The notes beneath the pieces are model-generated. The model saw only the letters and a list, made by a program, of their open reading frames with translations, did not search any database and was not told where the DNA came from. Positions 53,205 to 63,614 of a DNA stretch of 64,000 bases are shown piece after piece. This DNA comes from JBLIRR01 sp049472395 (GTDB lineage: Bacteria; SZUA-182; DTGQ01; JBLIRR01). The stretch is taken from NCBI GenBank assembly GCA_049472395.1, contig JBLIRR010000028.1:1-64000 (forward strand), written 5' to 3'. The position numbers and the translations under genes were made by a program. Position 1 is the stretch's first letter; each line of letters begins with the position of its first letter.

Positions 53205-55643
53205 TTAATCTGTCAGAAAACTTGCAGTCCACCAGGGCGCTGTTAACTCATCGTGCTTTATCAACTCAGCCCATTCATTATCAGTGAGCCGCTTCATTTC
53301 ATCCTCCACTTTCTCATAATAGGAAAATACAGGCCCTACATAGAGTGCAGGCTCATCGCAGTTGTCAGCAGTGAAAAAAATGGTATGTACCTTCCCCGTT
53401 CCTACATGTAAAACTTGCTCAGTATTAGAATCGGTGTGAACATCTGCCACAATGAAATCCGGACGCAGGCAATTTTCATTATCACTGTAAAAAAGCCTCG
53501 GGTACCACCCTTCATAAACAGTTACCCAAGCGCATAACACATTGCGCCTTTTTTCTATAATAGTATCCTTTATAAATTGAATCTCCTCTTCCGTTCTCGG
53601 TTGGCCATCAATCTGTTTTTGTGCCAAAGTTCGGAGCATACGCATAGTCTCAGCAAAATTAGTATAGTAGGAGATATATTGCGATTGTAATTGAGAAGAG
53701 ATATCAATACTGCTAAATGTATCCTTTGCTTGAGAGGCTAAGTATTCAAGTTTTTCATAAAATCCGGGCAAAGGTTCAACATATCCGTCAGGATACTCAC
53801 AGAGGATATAGGCTGTATAAGACTGCTTTACGTAAAGGATGGTATCATGCCGAAGCTCGGCCCAGGAGGCAAGCTGGGTATTGAGCAATTTATCTCTATA
53901 TGCCGGGGTAAGCATGGTAGCGGGATATCCTTCTCCTTTAAAGGGACCTGAAAGGCTTCGCAGGGCATTAAGCCACATATTATAGATATTCGATTCCCAA
54001 AAATCGCTTTCATATTGATCCAATAAATAACGCAAAATAAACAAATTGCCCTGGTATGGCCATTGTTTAAGCTCATCTTCAAGATAATGAAGTGCCCTGT
54101 TATTGCCAAGGACGAACATGGCATCGAGGGGATCGGGCATCATGCGAAGAATTTTTTGGTTGTCAACAACGACACGATCAAAGACTACATTAGAAAATAT
54201 GTGACTGTCAACAGTAAACCTCTGCCCCATCAAGGTAAATGACTTCGGCAAAGATGCGACTTGAGGATTTAAGGGATCACTCTCTATATAATGAGAGCAT
54301 ATCCTTTGCTCGCCATATCCCTTTTCATTCATAATCCGGAGTATATTCTTTATCATCTCCTCATCCATCAACTCTTCAGGACTTTCCACTCCTGCTTCGT
54401 CCATAAGCATAGCCATAGTGTTCAAGGTCATTGAATCAGGCTCCCCAATCATAAGCCTTATCACTCTGTCCATATCATCCCAGGCGGAAAGTGCTCCGCT
54501 TTCCTCGATACTCCTCCAGATCAAATAGGCATCGAGCAGTTGTCTTTGTTCTTCAATCCTAAAATCAATCCTCCCAAGCCATATCATGGCTTGAAAATAT
54601 CTCTCTAACTCTTCTGACTGTGTGTAATGGCCTCGGGGAATGAATTGGCTAAAATCAATCTTCCTCTCCTCTCCGAATAGTTCAATCCAATTGAAGGAAT
54701 GTCCATTCACATAATGAAGAATGTCCTGTACCTGTTCATCATCTTTTAGCGGAGGAGGGATTTTATATCTTTTGAGTAATTCTCTGGCTACCGTATAGAA
54801 CACATTTACATCATGATATGCATCAGCTACCATTCCGGATGAATTATTCGCCATTTCGCCAAGAGTAGTCTGAGCCTGAGAGAGAATCAATTCAAGTTTA
54901 TCCATAAGCGCCCATTTTTCTAATTCTGCCAGGATAACATCATATGAGCGGTGAAGAGCATGGAGAATGGAATCTGTTGAGATAAAAACGGGAAGGTCCT
55001 TAGAAAAACAGTCGAGGTAAGCCTCACCAAATGATCCATACATTTTCCTGCGACTAACGACAAAACCATTTTCGTTAATTTTCTCTTCTTCCTCTGGTGT
55101 CAACCCCATCTCGTTCTTCACCAGATCATAATAGACTGTATCATTCACGCTATAATTAAGCTCCTCACTATATTCACCCTCAGGAAATTTTTCCACAAGA
55201 TCTTGATAACGCAAATCTTCTGCTTCTTCAAGGATAAGAAGATAGTTATCCAGAAAATCATCAACAAGCTCCTCACTATTCTCCTTTTCAGGGGTGTATC
55301 GTCCCTGAAAAGGGAACAACCAAGAGAATTCATAGGGATATTCAAAGTACGTATTTATAAACGAGGGGAGAAATAACGTATAATGATACACATCCGACTT
55401 TGGAGATCGTGATATGAATTCAGGAGAAAGATAGCTCGCCATGGGAAAATAGATTGGAGTAAAGGGCGAATCATAAGAATAATATAAAGGACTTCCGTAA
55501 TATGCACTCGTAGGAGAGGAGAAAAGTAAAAAATTCATATAACTTATTTGGGCAGTTACGTTGGGCTTGGGTGAAAAAAGGAAAACGAAACTTAATGCTA
55601 TGAAAAGATTGATAAAAAAAATTATGTTCCCTTGTTTTTTCAT
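53205..55643 (-). CDS. Secreted DUF3160 protein
   Basis: 812 residues. Signal peptide (IIFFINLFIALSFVFLFSP), then a Tyr/Ser/Pro-rich stretch (SAYYGSPLYYSYDSPFTP). The DUF3160 domain begins near residue 185 (RRKMYGSFGEAYLDCFSKDL, PVFISTDSILHALHRSYDVI) and runs to the end, with HVGTGKVHTIFFTADNCDEP and AYYE-like VFSYYEKVEDEMKRLTDNEW near the C-terminus. DUF3160 proteins are large exported all-helical proteins of unknown function, found in planctomycete-, delta- and archaeal-type anaerobes. Single-gene unit with its own terminator. Confidence 0.85.
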   Translation of the reverse strand: MKKQGNIIFFINLFIALSFVFLFSPKPNVTAQISYMNFLLFSSPTSAYYGSPLYYSYDSPFTPIYFPMASYLSPEFISRSPKSDVYHYTLFLPSFINTYFEYPYEFSWLFPFQGRYTPEKENSEELVDDFLDNYLLILEEAEDLRYQDLVEKFPEGEYSEELNYSVNDTVYYDLVKNEMGLTPEEEEKINENGFVVSRRKMYGSFGEAYLDCFSKDLPVFISTDSILHALHRSYDVILAELEKWALMDKLELILSQAQTTLGEMANNSSGMVADAYHDVNVFYTVARELLKRYKIPPPLKDDEQVQDILHYVNGHSFNWIELFGEERKIDFSQFIPRGHYTQSEELERYFQAMIWLGRIDFRIEEQRQLLDAYLIWRSIEESGALSAWDDMDRVIRLMIGEPDSMTLNTMAMLMDEAGVESPEELMDEEMIKNILRIMNEKGYGEQRICSHYIESDPLNPQVASLPKSFTLMGQRFTVDSHIFSNVVFDRVVVDNQKILRMMPDPLDAMFVLGNNRALHYLEDELKQWPYQGNLFILRYLLDQYESDFWESNIYNMWLNALRSLSGPFKGEGYPATMLTPAYRDKLLNTQLASWAELRHDTILYVKQSYTAYILCEYPDGYVEPLPGFYEKLEYLASQAKDTFSSIDISSQLQSQYISYYTNFAETMRMLRTLAQKQIDGQPRTEEEIQFIKDTIIEKRRNVLCAWVTVYEGWYPRLFYSDNENCLRPDFIVADVHTDSNTEQVLHVGTGKVHTIFFTADNCDEPALYVGPVFSYYEKVEDEMKRLTDNEWAELIKHDELTAPWWTASFLTD

Positions 55644-55884
55644 AATACTTTCTCCTCCTGTAATAAAATTTTTGGGATAAATAATTATAACTATATTTAT
55701 AATTAATCTATTTTATGAAATATATCGAACAAGGTCACAATTATATATCTTAATAGTCTATTTCTTTCGTATTATCTTGCAATATTTATTTTAATAGACG
55801 AAAAACTGATGGGAAATTCCCTTTTGAGCTGTGTGAGAGAATTATGCGATGCTATTGAGAAATAAAAAATAAGGAGGAAAAGAG

Positions 55885-57896
55885 ATGCGAAGGTATAAAT
55901 CAATAAACTTCCTAGGTACGAATATTGAAATACTTCTTATATTGTCTATAGTAGTAGTTTTAACTTACTCTATTCCTTATGTCATTTCAGCGGAGTTACA
56001 TGTTCTTCCTGGTGAGAGCATTCAAGCGGCGATAAATGAAGCATCTAATGGTGACACTATATTGGTTGCTGAGGGAACATACACCGGTAAAGGTAACAGG
56101 GATATAGACTTTGGAGGCAAGGCAATAATTCTTCGATCTATTAGTGGGCCAGAACATACAATAATTGACTGTCAAGGCACAAGTTCAAAAAAACGCAGAG
56201 GTTTTTATTTTCATATGGCGAAACAATAGCTACCGTAATTGATGGATTTACTATAAAGAAATGGATATGGACCTGTTGAAGCATTCTCTAGCAGTGAATA
56301 TAGTGTTGGCGGGGGGATATATTGCACCGATGGTTCATCGCCATTAATAACTAATAATATTATTATTGAAAATACTGCACAATATGGTGGAGGTATCCAG
56401 TGTTGGGACCATGCATCTCCTACTATAACTAATAATATTATTAAAATAATAGTAGATTACATAAAGGAGCGGGTATTTATTGCTATAATTACTTTACAGC
56501 AATAATAAAAAATAATAACTGTGATGGAGAAATTGATGAAGGTTGTGCTGAGTGTTATTTCCGGAATCCTGAAGGATTTGAGTTGCAGCAATGTCATGCC
56601 CCTGTAATAGAGAATGTTAATGAGATAAGCGTGGGAGAGGGAAAATAATCGGGGCATGCGAGACTTCGGGTGATGCCGGTAGGTGAATGTTAAGGGTCCA
56701 TATGCATATGTTACGATTCATGAAGTAGGTCTTCAGGTGATAGACATAAATGATCCCTCTAAACCCGTCATAGTTGGTTCATGTAATACGCTTACTCAGG
56801 CATTGGATATCTCTGTAACCGGCCCATACGCCTATGTTACAGATGGTGATAATGGTCTTCAAATTATTCACCTGTTCTATCCATGTACAAATATTTCAGT
56901 CTCAGATCCAAAGAAGATCATGGCAACGGTTCCAAGCGATCTGCCAGTAGGAAATTATGATACAGTAGTGACTAATCTTGATGGGCAAAGTGGCTCCTTA
57001 TCTAATGTTTTTAGGATAAAAGAATATCAGGCCCCTGTACTCAATAAGGTCAATGATATGAGCATTGTATTGGGGGAATATATTACTTTTACTGTAGCTA
57101 CAGGAGATACATTTGCGCTTATTCCACAGGTTATAGCTCAAGACCATGGTGATACGCTTTCTTTTACCTATTCAGGATAAATGAGTACAAATAAAAAAAC
57201 TATAAATCATGGTGATATAGGCACTCATTCTGTAACTATTACCGTTATTGACAGCCATGGTCTTAGTGACTCCGTTACAATATTTGTTGAGGTAATAAGA
57301 TCACCTTTCATTGCTTCTATAGATCCAGTTGAAGGCTATATTAATGAAGAAACAACAATTGCACTTTCTGGTAATTCTTTTGATGATGGTGCCAAAGTAA
57401 GAGTGGTGGGTAAGCCGGAATTAGTGAGCTTTATTGAAAATGGTGTAAGTGTATTTGATGTTTTTGTGGACGGAGATTATGCCTATTTAAAAACTATGTC
57501 GGGATTTGAGATTGTTAAAATTGCCCATAGAGGCGGGGCAGTTTAAGTCATGGCTTCACTGTACTCCCTCCGCCTGGACCTTCAAAAATTCATGTTAATC
57601 AAACAGGAAGTATTCAGGGAGCAATTAATAAGGCTAATTCTGGTGATATAATTATCGTTCAGGAGGGAATTTATTACGAGAATATTAATTTCTTGGGCAA
57701 AGCTATTATAGTAAAGAGCATAGATCCTAATGATATTAATGTAGTAACGAGGACAGTTATTGATGGAGGCCAGGGTGATCGAGTCGTTATGTTTCATCAT
57801 GACGAAGGAAGTAACGCTGTTCTGAGTGGATTTACAGTGCAGAATGGTATAGGAGGGATTTCTTGTTCATTCTCGTCTCCAACTATTACCAATTAA
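55885..57896 (+). pseudogene. Large surface protein gene broken into several frames
   Basis: Starts with a ribosome site (AAGGAGGAAAAG), signal anchor, and a parallel beta-helix start (LHVLPGESIQAAINEASNGD). The frame breaks near 56210, and beta-helix repeats continue elsewhere (GGGIYCTDGSSPLITNNIII). LVIVD-type repeats follow (GPYAYVTIHEVGLQVIDIND) at 56683-57180. A TAA at 57178-57180 interrupts a cadherin/PKD-like module (LSFTYSG-stop-MSTN; Trp expected), which then continues in frame (SVTITVIDSHGLSDSVTIFV) with an IPT-like piece. A second beta-helix start (GSIQGAINKANSGDIIIVQE) ends at 57896. At least three frame breaks and one nonsense codon are present. It was once a mosaic adhesin-like protein. 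Confidence 0.75.
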
Positions 57897-57908
57897 TGAG
57901 GGAATGAT

Positions 57909-58091
57909 ATGGCTATTGATAAAGAATTAATTAATATTTTAGCATGCCCCAAATGTAAGGGAGACCTTGAATTAAAACAAGATGAATCCGGGTTTATCTG
58001 TCACGCATGTAAACTGCTCTATCCCATCAAGGATGATATTCCTATTATGCTTATTGATGAAGCAATTAAACTGAATGAATGCGATTCTTAG
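57909..58091 (+). CDS. Trm112/YcaR-like zinc-binding small protein
   Basis: 60 residues. ILACPKCKGDLEL and GFICHACKLLYPIKDDIPIM carry the CPxC...CxxC zinc knuckle and the 'YPIKDDIPIML' ending of the Trm112/UPF0434 family. Homologues activate or accompany methyltransferases or sit near lipid A genes. The start has GAGGGAATG as ribosome site, 12 bases after the end of the surface-protein pseudogene. It looks intact. Confidence 0.88.
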   Translation: MAIDKELINILACPKCKGDLELKQDESGFICHACKLLYPIKDDIPIMLIDEAIKLNECDS

Positions 58092-58381
58092 CTCAGAGTC
58101 CCTGATTCACTTATAGATTTTTATAACTTGAACATCGAGATATAATAACTTAAAATCTCGGTATCTCAATAGTCCACAAAGCGAATGCTTAAATCTATAA
58201 ATCAATCAGATTGCCCCGTAACTTTCAGTATATGATCCACCGTCAATTTATTACTCTTTGTTTTCTTTCTTCATGAAAGTCTCTGCCTTATATTTTCCCC
58301 TGATTGGTAGAGGAAATAGAAAGGTCCATTATAAGAAAGGATTAATATGTTTGTAGGGGAAGATGAAGGAGCATTAAAGAA

Positions 58382-59161
58382 ATGGATAAAATGGCTTATT
58401 TAAACCAAATTTTCAATCTTGCTCTCCAGAAGAAAGAGATTGTCATCCCTCTTTTCGTCGGTCTTATTATTTATTTGATACTCCCCAGAACAGGGAAAAA
58501 GTGGGTTCAAAATTATCTTATTCCGATTTCTTTTTTTTCCTTTATATTTCTTCGCACTCTTTTTTTAACGATTATGAGCCTTAAGGGGGGAGTTCACTTA
58601 TCTTACGTCGGTATTATCGTTTTAATTAATAAATCGCTCCTTATTATATTCATGGGTATTACTATTTTTAGTTATATTATTCGTCTCTCTCCTGATCATT
58701 CAGCAAAAGGAATATGGGAAAAATATTATCCAACGTTTGTTTTCGCCTTGCATATTATGGGCGCCCATTTCATCAGCGTCTACACAAAGATAAATGTTGT
58801 GCCGATTTTCTTCGTGATCGGACTCACCTTATGTTTTTTTGGGCTTATTCTGGATATTACCTCTCTTTGGCATTTGAGGAAATCATTCAGTATTACAGTT
58901 GAAGTAAGAAAATTGGTGAATAAAGGACCTTATAAATATGTTCGTCATCCGCTTTATACGGGTGAAGTGATTTATTGGTTGGGATTAACGCTACTTTTTA
59001 ATAACCGAATTATATATGTCTTCTTTATTGTTATCCTTATTACGCAAATATCGCGAGCACTTTTAGAGGAACATAAATTATTTAAACATGTAGATGAATA
59101 TTGCACTTATAAACAAGCGACCGGTTTTATTCTTCCCAAGGTCAATTTTTTTCGGTTCTAA
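58382..59161 (+). CDS. Isoprenylcysteine/phospholipid methyltransferase-like membrane protein
   Basis: 259 residues, about seven hydrophobic helices. The C-terminal signature VNKGPYKYVRHPLYTGEVIY and LEEHKLFKHVDEYCTYKQAT is that of the ICMT/PEMT family (PF04191/PF06966-like), which binds SAM between the last helices and methylates lipid-linked or hydrophobic substrates at the inner membrane. The first four helices are extra relative to the shortest bacterial members. Downstream of a Trm112-like gene, but 290 bases apart. Confidence 0.85.
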   Translation: MDKMAYLNQIFNLALQKKEIVIPLFVGLIIYLILPRTGKKWVQNYLIPISFFSFIFLRTLFLTIMSLKGGVHLSYVGIIVLINKSLLIIFMGITIFSYIIRLSPDHSAKGIWEKYYPTFVFALHIMGAHFISVYTKINVVPIFFVIGLTLCFFGLILDITSLWHLRKSFSITVEVRKLVNKGPYKYVRHPLYTGEVIYWLGLTLLFNNRIIYVFFIVILITQISRALLEEHKLFKHVDEYCTYKQATGFILPKVNFFRF

Positions 59162-59465
59162 TTCTAATTTATTGTATCGTAACCATTCACAGATTAAGCA
59201 GATTCCCATATTTTTTTTGTAAAGACGCATCTTTGCTTCATAAAATTAAATTGTAGTGATGAAGTGATTACAAGAATTGAGCAGATAAATGTAAGGTGTT
59301 GAAACAGCCGTCATAATAAACCGGGCATTAGGAAAGGTGAAGGATTACCCTGAAAGTAAGCCCTGAGCGATTCTAATATAAAATTAAAAAATATGGTAAA
59401 ATAGAAATACAATAAAAAATAATATATCTACTTAGAAAATAATGTTTCGGGAAAGGGAATTTTAT
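59162..59465. other. Intergenic region
   Basis: About 300 AT-rich bases. No gene or clear hairpin seen. GAAAGGGA at 59451-59458 is the ribosome site of the next gene. Confidence 0.4.
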
Positions 59466-62400
59466 ATGAAAGAGCCTCAATCTCATCAGCCATTATTCAT
59501 CTTTAAAATTTCAGGAGGGGTGGTTCTCATTTCTTTCTTTTTGTCAGGGGCTGTGGGTCTTATTTATGAAATACTCTGGTCACGGCTCTTGCGTCTTGTA
59601 ATGGGCAATACTGTTTTTTCAATTACCACCGTATTATGTGCTTTTATGGGGGGATTAGCATTAGGCAGTTATTTAGGCGGCAAGCTCATCGATCGCCGAG
59701 ATGATCCTTTGCGAATATATGCTTTGCTGCAAGGCGCCATAGGCATATATTCACTTTTTCTGCCAGGGATCATCAAATCAATTGACGTAGTGTACATCTT
59801 TATCTATCAGAATTATCATACTTCCTTTTATTTATTCAGTTTGTTAAGATTTTTTATTTGTTGCATGGTGTTGTTGGTTCCCACTACGTTAATGGGAGCA
59901 ACACTTCCGATCTTAACCAAATATTTTGTCAGGGGTCCTGATCGAATCGGATGGACAATAGGAAAACTATACTCAGTAAATACATTCGGGGCTGTGATTG
60001 GCTCTTTTATTGCCGGATTTGTCCTGATTCCGATTGTGGGAGTGCACACTACACTCTACATTGCTGTTATGATTAATGTTTTCATCTGGGTCCTGATATA
60101 TTCTCTTCACTATATAATGCGTCAAGAGCATGAAGAGATGGGCTGGGACAACGTCGGAATTGAATCCAGAGGGGAGCGGTTACCAAAGATAGTCCTGTCG
60201 GAAAGAATGGGGAATATTTTCCTCCTCGGCTATGGTCTATCCGGATGTGCGGCATTGGTCTATGAGATTGCATGGACTAGAATACTGACTCTCATTATCG
60301 GCTCTTCCGTCTATTCCTTTAGCCTAATGTTGACGGCCTTTATCCTCGGATTAGCATTAGGCAGTATTCTCTTTGCACGATTTATTGACCAAAGGCAGGA
60401 TTTGGTTCTTTTCCTGGGGATCATAGAGATAATGATCGGATTTTCAGCATTTCTTATCGTACCTTTTTTCGGACGGCTCCCTGTTCTTATCGTAGATATG
60501 ATCGCGCAATTTTCCCATTCCTTTTGGCTCCTTCAGAGTGCAGAGTTTGCCCTGATATTTCTTTTAATGCTCGTGCCAACTACGCTAATGGGAGCGGCTT
60601 TTCCTTTGGCGACCCGGATATACACAAGATCTGTTGACATGATTGGAAGCTGTGTGGGAAGCATTTATGCCATCAATACGTTCGGCTCGATTATCGGCTC
60701 TTTCGGCGGTGCTTTTATCCTTATCCCTTTGATGGGAATCCGGAACACTATTCTGGTGGCAGCATTCATCAATATCATTATCGGGTGCGCCTTTTTAGGT
60801 ATGAGCCACATGATGAGCCGCCTGAAAAAGGGAATGATCGCGGCACTCGTCCTTATCGCTATTTCCGGCTGTGCTCTTTCATTCCCACGCTGGGATGTGG
60901 ACCTTATCAGCAGTGGCCCCTTTTTGAGCCCAAGACTCGGGCAGAGAACAAAGATATCGGGATCGAGCTTTGAGAATGTAAGAAAGAACATAAAGATTCT
61001 GTATCACAAAGAAGGGATCAGCACTACTATTACAGTTAAAGAAAGCCCAGACGGGCATCGATTTCTTTTGATCAATGGTAAGGGTGATGCGTCTTCCTCT
61101 GAGGATATGCCCACCCAAGAGCTATTAGCCCATATACCGATGCTTCTGCACCCCCATCCGCAAAAGGTATGCGTAATTGGGTTGGCAAGCGGAGTTACCT
61201 TAGGATCATCTGCTCTTTATTCGACAGAACGTCTTGATTGTGTGGAGATATCCCCAGAAGCGGTGGAAGCCTCACACTATTTTGACCACATTAACTATAA
61301 GGTTTTAGAAGACTCCCGGGTGGAATTAATCATCGAGGATGGAAGAAACCATTTGGCCCTGACCGACCGAGACTATGACGTCATCATATCGGAACCTTCA
61401 AATCCATGGATGGCAGGAATCGCTGATCTTTTTACTCAAGAGTATTTTCAGTTGTGCAGGCAAAAACTCACGCCCCATGGTGTGGCCTGTATATGGCTCA
61501 ATGCATATAGTATTGAGGATAAAACCTTCCGCAGTATAATTCATACCTTTCGAACTGTATTTCCCTCCTGTATGGTTTGGGAGCCATGGTTGGGAGTTGA
61601 TTATTTGCTTATCGGATCAAAAGAAAAAATCACGTTGGAGTATGGGCATCTTTGCGCAAAACTTTGGGATGAAAGGATACGTGCTGATCTTTCAAGAATC
61701 AATATAACCGATGCGATTGATTTTCTCGGTCACTTTATTATGGATGAAGAGGGGATTAGAGCCTATATGGAGGGTCATGATTTTCAAATTCATACCGATG
61801 ATAATGCCTTTGTCGAATTTTCAACACCAAAAGCCCTTTATGGCGTAAATACAAAAATAGAATTGATAGAAGCTTTAAATAGACACAGGGATAAGAACCC
61901 CTCTTTTTTATTATATTCCGGGGTGGATGATAAAAATAGAAACATGATAAAAAGCCGTATTGAGCGTTTAATACATACAAAACAACATATCATCAATGGG
62001 AAAATTTTTCTCGCACGAGGTAGTGAGAATGAGGCAATTGATGCATTTGAGAAAGCATTGAGCCCGGACCCTGCTGAGTTATCCACAGTGGAAAAGTATG
62101 GAGAGTTTTTAACTACTATCTATCTCCGTCACGGTGAGTATGGCAAGGCAATGAGGGTATTAGAAAAGCAGATGGCTATTATACCGGATAATACCAGGGC
62201 CATGACCAAAATGGGAAAACTTTACATTCGCATGAATGCGCTTCAAAAGGCGGAACAGCTTTTTCAACAAGTTCTGACAATTGACCCTAAGTGCGCTGAG
62301 GCCTACCTGCATGCAGGCTATCTTCACTTGCTTAAAAGGGATCCTCAGCAGGCATTGTCCCTGTTTATTACCTTAGTGCGCCTTCAGCCGGAAAATGCCC

Positions 62401-62882
62401 AGGCATATCTATATTTGGGGAAAACCTATCAGGCTTTAGGCCAGATAGAAGAAGCGCTCGGAGCCTGGCAGACCTCAATTGACCTTGAACCCACATTAAA
62501 AGTTGCTCACCTTGATTTAGGGAATACTTATTTTGAAATGGGAGATTTGGAAAAGGCCCAACAAGAGTGGCAGCAGGGTTTAGAGGATGGACGAGCAGGT
62601 ATTCTAACCCATTTGGTGAACTTGGGCACACTCTATTTTCAATCCGGGAATTATGAGAGGGCAATGAATGCATGGCGTATGGCAGGGGATCTGAAGATGG
62701 ATGATCCTCAGATTCATTACAATATTGCTTTAGCGTATTATCAACAAGGAAGCTTTCAATCAGCCCTCCGTGAGTTGAAGGAAAGTATACGCGTTAAACC
62801 CGATCATAAACCAGCCCGCATACTCATGGAGAGAATCGAAACAGAGAGGAGAGAGAATGAGTATCCAAGTATTTCAGATTAG
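59466..62882 (+). CDS. Spermidine-synthase-like protein fused to membrane and TPR domains
   Basis: I prefer the ATG at 59466 because the ribosome site GAAAGGGA lies 7 bases upstream (the frame opens at 59442). About 1138 residues in three parts. (1) About 14 membrane helices arranged as two similar halves, each starting '...SGxxxLxYExxWxRxL' (SGAVGLIYEILWSRLL; SGCAALVYEIAWTRIL) and each with 'VPTTLMGA'. (2) A spermidine-synthase-like Rossmann domain (VCVIGLASGVTLGSSALY, LDCVEISPEAVEA, YDVIISEPSNPWMAGIADLF). (3) A C-terminal array of about seven TPRs (AYLYLGKTYQALGQIEEALG). The family is widespread in environmental bacteria and called 'fused MFS/spermidine synthase'. The true reaction is unproven. 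Confidence 0.9.
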   Translation: MKEPQSHQPLFIFKISGGVVLISFFLSGAVGLIYEILWSRLLRLVMGNTVFSITTVLCAFMGGLALGSYLGGKLIDRRDDPLRIYALLQGAIGIYSLFLPGIIKSIDVVYIFIYQNYHTSFYLFSLLRFFICCMVLLVPTTLMGATLPILTKYFVRGPDRIGWTIGKLYSVNTFGAVIGSFIAGFVLIPIVGVHTTLYIAVMINVFIWVLIYSLHYIMRQEHEEMGWDNVGIESRGERLPKIVLSERMGNIFLLGYGLSGCAALVYEIAWTRILTLIIGSSVYSFSLMLTAFILGLALGSILFARFIDQRQDLVLFLGIIEIMIGFSAFLIVPFFGRLPVLIVDMIAQFSHSFWLLQSAEFALIFLLMLVPTTLMGAAFPLATRIYTRSVDMIGSCVGSIYAINTFGSIIGSFGGAFILIPLMGIRNTILVAAFINIIIGCAFLGMSHMMSRLKKGMIAALVLIAISGCALSFPRWDVDLISSGPFLSPRLGQRTKISGSSFENVRKNIKILYHKEGISTTITVKESPDGHRFLLINGKGDASSSEDMPTQELLAHIPMLLHPHPQKVCVIGLASGVTLGSSALYSTERLDCVEISPEAVEASHYFDHINYKVLEDSRVELIIEDGRNHLALTDRDYDVIISEPSNPWMAGIADLFTQEYFQLCRQKLTPHGVACIWLNAYSIEDKTFRSIIHTFRTVFPSCMVWEPWLGVDYLLIGSKEKITLEYGHLCAKLWDERIRADLSRINITDAIDFLGHFIMDEEGIRAYMEGHDFQIHTDDNAFVEFSTPKALYGVNTKIELIEALNRHRDKNPSFLLYSGVDDKNRNMIKSRIERLIHTKQHIINGKIFLARGSENEAIDAFEKALSPDPAELSTVEKYGEFLTTIYLRHGEYGKAMRVLEKQMAIIPDNTRAMTKMGKLYIRMNALQKAEQLFQQVLTIDPKCAEAYLHAGYLHLLKRDPQQALSLFITLVRLQPENAQAYLYLGKTYQALGQIEEALGAWQTSIDLEPTLKVAHLDLGNTYFEMGDLEKAQQEWQQGLEDGRAGILTHLVNLGTLYFQSGNYERAMNAWRMAGDLKMDDPQIHYNIALAYYQQGSFQSALRELKESIRVKPDHKPARILMERIETERRENEYPSISD

Positions 62883-63250
62883 GCAAGGAGATGAGCATTT
62901 ATCGAGTCATTCAGGGCTTGAATTAGTAGGGGCACTACTGTCCAGGACATCAATAAATAAGAGAGTGAGCAAAATAGGAATAGTGGATAAGCCTTTAATT
63001 AGTAATGGGGATGTAGTTCGGGCCATGATAGGTTTGTGTTGTTTAGGGAAGCCAGATTTTGATTCGATAGAGCCAATGAGGGGGGAACCATTCTTTGCAC
63101 AGGCGTTAGGGTTAGACCAATGTCTTTCAAGTCCCACACTTCGGCAGCGACTTGACTTAGTAGATAGACGGTTTGATAGTATCTTGAAGGAGGAGTCAGC
63201 CTTTTTGATCAGAAAAGTAGCACCGGAGCTAACACCGATAAGCACACAAA
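62857..63250 (+). pseudogene. IS1380-like transposase, N-terminal fragment
   Basis: HSGLELVGALLSRTSINKRV, LISNGDVVRAMIGLCCLGKP, DFDSIEPMRGEPFFAQALGL and SSPTLRQRLDLVDRRFD follow the N-terminal region of IS1380-family transposases. The similarity stops near 63250, before the DDE core, and the frame then runs antisense into the next gene. Its ATG lies within the last codons of the TPR protein (26-base overlap), so the element joins exactly at that gene's 3' end and may have replaced its original tail. Confidence 0.75.
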
Positions 63251-63263
63251 AGGTCTGTAATTG

Positions 63264-63614
63264 TTATTCATCAATAATCTTAAAGTCTTCTCCACCGTAT
63301 TCGATATTCACCAGAACCGATTTATTTTCTTCCATATAGGCTCTTATATTCATACTGGTATCAAAATGTTTCTCATGCTTTGTCTTAATCAAATCCTTAT
63401 TTACTCCTGTCCTTTTGGACAGCATCTCCTTAACGATGATGCATTCCGCGCAGTTCGTATTATGGGTAATTTTATCATAGATTGCCGTTCCCGCGGCTAT
63501 CAGTATCACGGCTCCGGCTGCATAGACGAGCACGCTCCATCCAAAGAAATAGATCAATACGCATATTATTACTAGCAGTATTGAAATATAAGGCGGTGAA
63601 AATCCTCTATCCAT
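63264..63614 (-). CDS. Small membrane protein with cytoplasmic tail
   Basis: 116 residues. Two adjacent hydrophobic helices (YISILLVIICVLIYFFG; VLVYAAGAVILIAAGTAIY) are followed by a soluble tail with a Cys pair (NTNCAECIIVKEML), DLIKTKHEKHFDTSMNIRAY and a final strand motif (VLVNIEYGGEDFKIID). It overlaps the upstream membrane protein gene by 8 bases, so the two are probably translated together. Family unknown. Downstream lies the truncated IS1380 copy on the other strand. Confidence 0.65.
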   Translation of the reverse strand: MDRGFSPPYISILLVIICVLIYFFGWSVLVYAAGAVILIAAGTAIYDKITHNTNCAECIIVKEMLSKRTGVNKDLIKTKHEKHFDTSMNIRAYMEENKSVLVNIEYGGEDFKIIDE

